A DNA stretch of 64,000 nt from Planctomycetota bacterium. GTDB lineage: Bacteria; Planctomycetota; UBA8742; UBA2392. The stretch lies in NCBI GenBank assembly GCA_019912315.1, contig JAIOJA010000083.1, forward strand, positions 1 to 64,000, given 5' to 3'. Of this stretch, positions 10,976 through 16,922 are shown in pieces (within the stretch, counting starts at the first letter, position 1; each line of letters starts with the position of its first letter). The position numbers were made by a program, and so were the translations under genes. Below the pieces are notes generated by a model. That model was given only the letters and a program-made list of their open reading frames with translations, ran no database searches and was not told the origin of the DNA.

Positions 10976-11983
10976 ATGAGCAAGCACGCACCGAAATCGA
11001 CAGACGAATTCGACTACATCAGTTGGATCCGTTCCGAATTGCCGCCCGCGTCACCGAACCTCGAGGTCGGCCCCGGCGACGATTGCGCCATCATCCGCGT
11101 TGAGCGCGATCGTGAGGCGCTGAAGATCGACACCACCATCGAAGACAAGCACTTCATACTGGCCGACAAGGGTAAGAAGATTGCGCCGACGTTGGGGCCC
11201 GGCGCGACACCGGAAGAAGTCGGGCGCAAGGCCATTACGCGCTGCCTGTCTGATATGGCCGCCATGGGCGCCACACCCAGCGCAGCGCTGGTGTCGGTGA
11301 CCCTGCCGACCGGCGCGTCCGTTGCGTTGCGGGAAAAGCTCTTCATCGGGATTGCCAAGACCTGCGCGACCTACGGGGTAACACTCGCCGGCGGCGACAC
11401 GCAGGGCTGGGACGGCCCGCTCAGCATCACCGTGGCCATGACCGGCATGATGGACGGCGTGCGACCGGCCTTGCGCGCGGGCGCCGCGCCTGGCGATGTG
11501 GTAGCGATTACGGGCAGTCTTGGCGGTTCAATTCTTGGCAAGCACTTGCGTTTTGAGCCCCGCATTGCGGAAGGGCGCTTTCTCGCCGACAAGGGCGTCA
11601 GCGCCATGATCGATATTTCAGACGGTCTTAGTGGTGACCTGACACGCATCTGTGAGGAGTCCGGGATGCGGTTTGCGGTGGGCGCCGACCTGGCGGCCGA
11701 GGCTGTGCCCGTCAGCAAATCCGCGCGTCGCCTGGCCAAGCTCGAAGGCAAAGGTGCTTCCCGTGCGCTGCACCATGCGTTGCACGACGGTGAGGATTTT
11801 GAGCTGCTGTTCATTGTGAAGCCCAACCGCTGGAAAAAGATCGTGCAGGAGTGGCCCTTTGACGTGCCGATCCGTGCCCTCGGCATGATGCGTCCGCTGC
11901 GCAAGGGGGAGCCCCTGGTGCGCATCCTAAAAAAGGGTGAGCCCGAAGCGCTGGAAGTCATGTCATGGGTTCACAAGCTCTAG
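10976..11983 (+). CDS. thiL: Thiamine-monophosphate kinase
   Basis: 335 residues. Phosphorylates thiamine monophosphate to the active cofactor thiamine diphosphate. AIR-synthase/selenide-synthase-like fold with the motifs GPGDDCAI, DMAAMGATP, GGDTQGW, GDVVAITGSLGGS, ISDGLSGDL and HDGEDFELLF. The N-terminal DTTIEDKHF differs from the usual DTLVEGVHF, so the enzyme is somewhat divergent. ATG 10976 has AGAGGAG only 3 bases before it; a GTG at 10910 with GAAGGA 6 bases upstream would add 22 residues. Family length favours 10976. No TPP riboswitch is recognisable upstream. Confidence 0.85.
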   Translation: MSKHAPKSTDEFDYISWIRSELPPASPNLEVGPGDDCAIIRVERDREALKIDTTIEDKHFILADKGKKIAPTLGPGATPEEVGRKAITRCLSDMAAMGATPSAALVSVTLPTGASVALREKLFIGIAKTCATYGVTLAGGDTQGWDGPLSITVAMTGMMDGVRPALRAGAAPGDVVAITGSLGGSILGKHLRFEPRIAEGRFLADKGVSAMIDISDGLSGDLTRICEESGMRFAVGADLAAEAVPVSKSARRLAKLEGKGASRALHHALHDGEDFELLFIVKPNRWKKIVQEWPFDVPIRALGMMRPLRKGEPLVRILKKGEPEALEVMSWVHKL

Positions 11984-12101
11984 GTTTTCCACAGTTGCAA
12001 ATTGAGTGCGTAGCGTTGTGCGATTTGCTCGCTTTCGGCTCTGTGGGCTGTTCTCCGGTTGAAGTAAATGGTTGGTTTCCCCGACGGCAAGTGGACCGGT
12101 G

Positions 12102-12110
12102 TGCTATAAT
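12102..12110 (+). promoter_or_regulatory. Extended -10 promoter for tsaE
   Basis: TGCTATAAT, a perfect extended -10 element, lies 59 bases before the tsaE start codon. No good -35 is seen, which is normal for extended -10 promoters. Confidence 0.6.
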
Positions 12111-12169
12111 CGCTCCTGACCGGTTTCACCCCTTGTGTCGCCGGCCAGTTCGGGGGAAGGAGGACGCCT

Positions 12170-12667
12170 ATGTCTACCCTGGCACTGGAAAGCCCTGACG
12201 TTGAGTCCACGATCCAGATCGGACGTATCCTCGGCAAATGTCTACCGCGCGGCACCTTCGTTGCGTTGGAAGGCGTACTGGGCGCGGGCAAGACGCAGTT
12301 CGTCAAGGGCATCGCCTGCGGGCTTGATGAAGGCGGCTGGGCGGGGCTGCGCAGCCCGACTTTCACCCTGATGCTCAGCTACCACGGCGGGCGCGCGGTG
12401 CTTCATCACATTGACTTCTACCGCCTCAATGAGTCACCTGAGTTGCCTGGCGAAATCCTCGAGGCCATTCACTCCGACCGCGCCATCACGGTAGTTGAGT
12501 GGGCCGACATCTGGCCTGAGGTCTGGCCGAAAAACTACATCCGCGTGCGCTTCGAAGTGAACGACGACACCAGCAAGCGCCGCGTGACGATTGAGGACCC
12601 TCAGGGGCTGTGCCCGGAAGCGGTCAAAGAGTTGTCCGAGTACGCGGCCGAGCCCGCCGAAGCGTAA
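12170..12667 (+). CDS. tsaE: tRNA threonylcarbamoyladenosine biosynthesis ATPase TsaE
   Basis: 165 residues. Small P-loop ATPase that works with TsaB and TsaD in making the t6A modification of ANN-decoding tRNAs. Walker A is LEGVLGAGKTQFVKGIA, followed by SPTFTLM, HIDFYRL and VVEWAD, the family signature order. It starts after AAGGAGGA with good spacing. TsaB and TsaD genes are not in the window. Confidence 0.93.
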   Translation: MSTLALESPDVESTIQIGRILGKCLPRGTFVALEGVLGAGKTQFVKGIACGLDEGGWAGLRSPTFTLMLSYHGGRAVLHHIDFYRLNESPELPGEILEAIHSDRAITVVEWADIWPEVWPKNYIRVRFEVNDDTSKRRVTIEDPQGLCPEAVKELSEYAAEPAEA

Positions 12668-12714
12668 ACCAACCTGTTACTGTGAAGATCGCCGCCCGCG
12701 GGTAAAACCTCGGT

Positions 12715-12915
12715 ATGGAACGCCTGTTCTTTCTTTTGGCGAACAACGCGGGCGCGAACGCGAGCGTTGACACGTCAATAGATTCGCCGATGGAGTACTA
12801 CTTCGGCGCGCTTGCATTGATCGCGCTGGTAATGACCTGGGCCTGGCTGTGGCTGAAGTCGCGCGAGACGCTGAAGCTGAAGGATGTCGAACCCGCGCCG
12901 GAGACTGAAGAATGA
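12715..12915 (+). CDS. Small single-pass membrane protein
   Basis: 66 residues with one strong transmembrane segment (FGALALIALVMTWAWLWL) and a charged cytoplasmic tail (SRETLKLKDVEPAPETEE). Its stop overlaps the start of the DUF2330 gene as ATGA, so the two are coupled and probably function together. There is no Shine-Dalgarno; TAAAAC lies 6 bases before the ATG, as in a leaderless message. No recognised family. Confidence 0.7.
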   Translation: MERLFFLLANNAGANASVDTSIDSPMEYYFGALALIALVMTWAWLWLKSRETLKLKDVEPAPETEE

Positions 12916-14078
12916 AGTACCTGCTGCTGATTCTGCTGGCTGGTCCACTGAACGCCTGCTGCATGGCGCCGCGTGATTACGCGGGCGACGTGGACCAAGC
13001 GAAGCAGAAAGTTGTTGTTGTTCACCGCGCTCCCTCCGACGGCGGACCTGGGTACCAGGAAATGCTGATTCAGGTGCAACCTTACTTTAAAGACGCCGAC
13101 ACGAATCCCGACTACCTCGCGTGGGTGATCACAGTGCCCAACACTCCCGCGCGCTACGACCTTGCGGAAGAAACCGCCTTGAAGGTCGGCCCGGAGCTGC
13201 ACGAACGGTTGTACCAGCTTGCGCGGCAGCAGTGGGCGGATCGGACGCAATTTGAGTGGCCGGACTGGCTGCCCTCCAATTTAGAGGACCGTGTTGCCGG
13301 CAAGGCCGGCGGCGTTGAGGAAATGCCGGCCGTACACGTCGGCCCATACACGATCACTCCCGTGCGGGCGACCGGCGCGGAGGCTGTGACGAGCCTGAAC
13401 GAGTATCTCGACCAACGCGGACTTCCGCAGGAGGACCCGGCGCACCTTCAGTACTTCATCGACAACGACTTCACGTTTCTGTGTGTGCATGTCACGCCGC
13501 CGACCGGGCAGGCGACGCTGGGGCGCTCGCTGCACCTGCCGCCGCTGGTGCTGGGGTTCGAGACGGCGAAACCCTACTATCCCGGCAAGTTCAGCAGTCG
13601 GCAGGGTAATTTCGCGCTGGACCTTACCATCATCAGCGACAGCACCCTGCAGGGTCCGTCCTATTCGGCTGCGTCTCGGCGTTTGCAGGCGGTTGAGCCG
13701 GGCTACGTCAGGCTTGTGAACCTCTACACATTGAAGGGCATACCGGGCGACCTCGCCGCTGCACTTGGCGACCGCGTGCTCGAGGGCGCGCCCTCGAAGT
13801 GGTACGTCAATCGCATCCAGAGCCCGGGCTTCAACGCGACCGAAGACGGCAAGCCCGCAATCTCAATCTGGGAAGACGACGTGTTCTTCACACTGGGGAC
13901 TGTTGAAGACGAGATCCCGGGCTTCTGGTACTACGCCGACGACGACATTCCCTTCTACGAGAAGTGGATGCGCGAACACGCCATGGCCTTCATGGTGATC
14001 GCCGGGATTTTGTTGTTCAGTACCCTGTTCATCAAGACCCGCATTAACCGCCGCCGACTGCTGAAGGACAAAGCATGA
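12912..14078 (+). CDS. DUF2330-like membrane protein
   Basis: 388 residues. Signal sequence ending in ALNACCM with the adjacent cysteines typical of DUF2330 proteins, a large extracytoplasmic domain, and one C-terminal transmembrane helix (AMAFMVIAGILLFSTLFI) followed by a basic tail (KTRINRRRLLKDK). The first part (KQKVVVVHRA, YLAWVITVPNTP) matches the general pattern of that family, whose function is unknown. Coupled to the 66-residue membrane protein upstream; a sigma-54 activator follows after 22 bases. Confidence 0.7.
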   Translation: MKYLLLILLAGPLNACCMAPRDYAGDVDQAKQKVVVVHRAPSDGGPGYQEMLIQVQPYFKDADTNPDYLAWVITVPNTPARYDLAEETALKVGPELHERLYQLARQQWADRTQFEWPDWLPSNLEDRVAGKAGGVEEMPAVHVGPYTITPVRATGAEAVTSLNEYLDQRGLPQEDPAHLQYFIDNDFTFLCVHVTPPTGQATLGRSLHLPPLVLGFETAKPYYPGKFSSRQGNFALDLTIISDSTLQGPSYSAASRRLQAVEPGYVRLVNLYTLKGIPGDLAAALGDRVLEGAPSKWYVNRIQSPGFNATEDGKPAISIWEDDVFFTLGTVEDEIPGFWYYADDDIPFYEKWMREHAMAFMVIAGILLFSTLFIKTRINRRRLLKDKA

Positions 14079-14081
14079 CGC

Positions 14082-14100
14082 GTGTGTTATATTTACACAC
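14082..14100 (+). promoter_or_regulatory. Leaderless extended -10 promoter inside a palindrome
   Basis: GTGTGT-N7-ACACAC is a perfect 6-bp inverted repeat ending exactly at the ATG of the sigma-54 activator gene. Inside it TGTTATATT is an extended -10 element whose start point would fall on or next to the A of the ATG at 14101. No ribosome binding site fits before this ATG. A leaderless transcript with an overlapping operator is the simplest reading. Confidence 0.5.
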
Positions 14101-15042
14101 ATGGCCATGGACGCCCTGAACCAGATTGTCGGTAACTCTCCGCGGATGCGGGAGCTCAAGCAGAATTTGCTTCAGATCGCGCAGGCCGAGCACCCGGTAC
14201 TGATCCTTGGTGAAAGCGGCGCGGGCAAAGAGGTAGTTGCCCGCGCCATTCACGCCCTGTCGTCCCGTCGTGAAGCGCCTTTTGTCGGACAAAGTTGTCT
14301 GGCAATTCCCGAGGCGCTGATCGAGTCCGAGTTGTTCGGCTATGAGCCGGGCGCATTTACGGATGCACGGGAAAGCCGTCCCGGACTGTTTGAGCAGGCC
14401 GAGGGGGGCACTCTGTTTCTGGATGAAATCGGGGACATCCCACTCAGTTTCCAGAAGCGTCTGTTGCGTGTGTTGCAGGAGCGCGAAGTGCGGCGCCTTG
14501 GGAGTACGGAGGCGATTCCGGTTGATGTGCGGATCGTGACGGCCACGAACGCGCCAATCGAGCAGTTGGTCAAGGAGGGTGGCTTTCGCAGCGACCTGTT
14601 GTATCGCCTGAACACGTTTGAGCTTCGTGTTCCGCCCTTGCGCCAGCGGATAGACGATATCCCGGCGCTCGTCGAGCATTTCCTGCGCAAGCACGGTGCG
14701 CGCTATGGAATCGAGCCCGAACGCCCGGGCGACGAAGTGATGCAGCAACTGAAGGATTACCCGTGGCCGGGCAATGTGCGCGAGCTGGAAAACTTCGTGG
14801 TGCGCTGGATCAGCCTTGGCGCGGAGGCGCTGATTGCACTGGACAAACGTGTTGCGCTCAGCTTTGAAGCACAGGACTCGAACCGGCGCTGGCTTAGCAT
14901 GACGATGTCGGAGATCGAGGCCGAGGTGATCAAGATGGTCCTGCACGACTGCGCGGGCAACAAGACCCTCGCCGCCAAGCGCCTCGGCGTAGCCCGCAAG
15001 AGCCTCTACAACAAGATCGAGAGATACAAGCTGGAGCTGTAG
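14101..15042 (+). CDS. Sigma-54-type AAA+ transcription activator without sensor domain
   Basis: 313 residues: an AAA+ domain (about 8 to 235) and a Fis-type helix-turn-helix at the C-terminus (NKTLAAKRLGVARKSLYNKI). Walker A GESGAGKE, Walker B GGTLFLDEIGD, and arginine-finger region SDLLYRLNTFELRVPPLRQR are intact. The L1 loop that contacts sigma-54 reads GAFTDA where the family norm is GAFTGA. No receiver, GAF or PAS domain is present, so activity must be set by expression or by a partner. It lies 22 bases after the DUF2330 gene but seems to have its own promoter. Confidence 0.85.
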   Translation: MAMDALNQIVGNSPRMRELKQNLLQIAQAEHPVLILGESGAGKEVVARAIHALSSRREAPFVGQSCLAIPEALIESELFGYEPGAFTDARESRPGLFEQAEGGTLFLDEIGDIPLSFQKRLLRVLQEREVRRLGSTEAIPVDVRIVTATNAPIEQLVKEGGFRSDLLYRLNTFELRVPPLRQRIDDIPALVEHFLRKHGARYGIEPERPGDEVMQQLKDYPWPGNVRELENFVVRWISLGAEALIALDKRVALSFEAQDSNRRWLSMTMSEIEAEVIKMVLHDCAGNKTLAAKRLGVARKSLYNKIERYKLEL

Positions 15043-15091
15043 GCGGTTCGCGGGGCGACTTAGACAGTAGAACGAGCTCGCCTTTTGACTT

Positions 15092-15130
15092 CCACGACAA
15101 TCGGACGGCAAAGCCGTCCGATTGTCGTGG
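15092..15130. terminator. Perfect 18-bp hairpin fused to the tRNA-Leu CCA end
   Basis: CCACGACAATCGGACGGC, loop of 3, and its exact complement. On the minus strand the first three bases of the stem are the encoded CCA of tRNA-Leu, so the hairpin starts inside the tRNA 3' end. Neither side has a U-tract. It may stop transcription of both the tRNA and the convergent sigma-54 activator gene, or mark a 3' processing site. Confidence 0.5.
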
Positions 15131-15214
15131 TGCTTGGGGGGGGACTTGAACCCCCACGTCCTTGCGGACACTGGCACCTGAAGCCAGCGCGTCTGCCAAT
15201 TCCGCCACCCAAGC
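15128..15214 (-). tRNA. tRNA-Leu (anticodon CAG)
   Basis: 87 bases including an encoded CCA. Acceptor stem GCTTGGG pairs with CCCAAGC; anticodon stem CTGGC/GCCAG encloses the loop TTCAGGT with anticodon CAG, reading CUG. A long variable arm (GTGTCCGCAAGGAC) marks it as a class II tRNA, and the T arm contains GTTCAAGTC. Confidence 0.96.
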
Positions 15215-15235
15215 AGGGTTTTGTTCTTGAACGAA

Positions 15236-15254
15236 TGCCTGATTCACTCAGGCA
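15236..15254. promoter_or_regulatory. Palindrome 22 bp upstream of tRNA-Leu
   Basis: TGCCTGA-N5-TCAGGCA, a perfect 7-bp inverted repeat just before the tRNA 5' end, where its promoter must lie. Candidate operator or processing hairpin; function not known. Confidence 0.35.
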
Positions 15255-15303
15255 GGGCGGGAAAATACACCAACCGCAAAGCAAATCAACGGGCGGGTCG
15301 TGT

Positions 15304-15474
15304 TCATCGGGCCTGGGGGCCAGTCCGTCTCGCACGGACTCGCGCCTTGAACTTGTCAAGCGACATTCCGTCGTCGGGATTCGCTCTGGCCTCTGCCAGG
15401 CACCGATCAAACTCATCAAGGTTTGGGCTGAGTGACGGAAGCAGGCCGTCCTTTGCAAGCGACTCCCCGACCAT
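15304..15474 (-). CDS. Possible 56-residue addiction-module-like protein
   Basis: ORF below the track cut-off. The C-terminal half (LAEARANPDDGMSLDKFKAR) resembles the short C-terminal pattern of TIGR02574-type addiction module components and related antitoxins, where a short helix is followed by a dozen residues ending in xARxRAR. The sequence reads like protein, but AGGAG abuts the ATG with no spacing, an in-frame TAG lies just upstream, and no toxin partner is adjacent. It could be an orphan or a remnant. Confidence 0.3.
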   Translation of the reverse strand: MVGESLAKDGLLPSLSPNLDEFDRCLAEARANPDDGMSLDKFKARVRARRTGPQAR

Positions 15475-15539
15475 CTCCTACAACTTCCAATGCCATAGTC
15501 TCGGCTTGTCGATGGCGGCTCTGTCGAGCCTGGTGCCCA

Positions 15540-15794
15540 TTAGCTGACCTTCTCGGCCTCGGTTTCCGCTTTCTCGACCTTTTCGGCCTTCACTTCGCGC
15601 TTGTCTTCGATTTTCCTGGGCTCGTCGTCGGAGTCGACTTCGGTCTTGAGGTCTTTGACGCCTTTGCGGAATTCCGTGACGCTCTTGCCGAGACTGCGGG
15701 CGATGCTGGGCAGACGGCTGCCGAACAGCAGTACGCCGATGGCTACAATGCCCGCGATCTCCCACGGTCCGAAGTTGATAATTGCCAGTTCCAT
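15540..15794 (-). CDS. tatA: Twin-arginine translocase subunit TatA
   Basis: 84 residues from ATG 15794, with AGGA 7 bases upstream (the track start is a TTG six codons earlier). N-terminal membrane helix with the TatA signature FGPWEIAGIVAIGVLLFG, the hinge SRLPSIARSLGKSVTEFRKG, and a charged repetitive tail (KAEKVEKAETEAEKV). It forms the membrane pore of the Tat export system for folded proteins. No tatB or tatC is nearby, so it is encoded apart from the rest of the complex. Confidence 0.93.
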   Translation of the reverse strand: MELAIINFGPWEIAGIVAIGVLLFGSRLPSIARSLGKSVTEFRKGVKDLKTEVDSDDEPRKIEDKREVKAEKVEKAETEAEKVS

Positions 15795-15915
15795 GGTTCC
15801 GTCCTGGGCCAAGATTGCTATTTAACGCGCCCATGGCCAAAAGGTTACGCACGACTCGCAATTCAGCGTACAATAGGCACCTTGGATGACAAGCAAGCGT
15901 GCCCCGGAAAGCCAT

Positions 15916-16848
15916 ATGCAAGGACAAACAGCCACCTTTACCTGCAACGCCTGCGGACATGTATTTGCCGGACAGTGGGATGTGATTTCAAAACAGCCCA
16001 CTTGCCCCAAGTGCCGCACTTTCGGACAACTCGTCGACCAGAACGGCAACGCACCCGGCGCGCGCCAGAACGTCGTGCGTGTGCCGCACCCGGCCGCCGG
16101 CGGCGCTCGCGCGCCCTACGGCGCCCAGGGCGGACCGGTTGCCTTCGGCAATCACGAGGAAAAGGACTACGTCGAGGTTGCGGCCGACGTCAGCTACGGG
16201 CAGAAGCGTAACGCGAAGTCGATCATCAATGTTGTAATCATGCTTGGGCTTGGCATCGGCATTGTGATTACGCTGTGGGTGATCGTGACGTCCCTGAAAG
16301 GCAACCGTGTTGAGGAGGCCAGACAGGAGCGCGAAGTTGTTCTCGATCCCAAGGATTTCGAGCGCGCCATCGAGGAGGCCCAGAAAAAGTCCGTCGGCAT
16401 ACTGAACGGGCTGGACGGCGCTGAAGTACGCCCCAGCACGAACTTCGACGAGGTGGAGGACGAGATCGTCGCCAACGGCGGCACCCGTCCAAGCTGGAAC
16501 GCGCCGCCCACACCCGGCGCGCCCTTTCGCTCGCACGGCTTTGTTGTCAGCGCACCGGACCCGCGCACCGGCATCGTCGTGAAGGGATTCGTGATGTTCC
16601 TGTACTACAAGACGGCGGAAGAGGTCGATGCCGCCAAGCATGAAATCGACAAGTATCTCGGCGAAAACACGCGGAATTACGGCGTGATTACCAACCCCGC
16701 GCAATGGTTCATTGCGTACATGGGCGTGAGCCACGGGGGTGCCGTGCGTGACAAGGTCCTGCTGGCACTGCGCTCGGGCTCGCCGGCGACTTACAAGCAG
16801 TTCACGGATCGTGTTGGGGCTACCTTGCGCGATGATCTCAAGGACTAG
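15916..16848 (+). CDS. Zinc-ribbon membrane protein of unknown function
   Basis: 310 residues. N-terminal zinc ribbon (CNACGH and CPKC about 20 residues apart), a flexible Gly/Ala/Pro-rich linker, a transmembrane helix (IINVVIMLGLGIGIVITLWVIV), then a soluble domain with no motif I recognise. The topology suggests a cytoplasmic zinc finger and an extracytoplasmic C-terminal domain. ATG 15916 follows GGAAAG with 5-base spacing; the track start at 15886 would add ten residues and has no ribosome site. The following TPR gene may be co-transcribed. Confidence 0.72.
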   Translation: MQGQTATFTCNACGHVFAGQWDVISKQPTCPKCRTFGQLVDQNGNAPGARQNVVRVPHPAAGGARAPYGAQGGPVAFGNHEEKDYVEVAADVSYGQKRNAKSIINVVIMLGLGIGIVITLWVIVTSLKGNRVEEARQEREVVLDPKDFERAIEEAQKKSVGILNGLDGAEVRPSTNFDEVEDEIVANGGTRPSWNAPPTPGAPFRSHGFVVSAPDPRTGIVVKGFVMFLYYKTAEEVDAAKHEIDKYLGENTRNYGVITNPAQWFIAYMGVSHGGAVRDKVLLALRSGSPATYKQFTDRVGATLRDDLKD

Positions 16849-16922
16849 CGGGCTCGCTGGCACGGCATGCGCTGTCTTGCAACCGCTGGCTCGTCTTTCT
16901 TCAGGGGCCCCGGAGTACTGAT

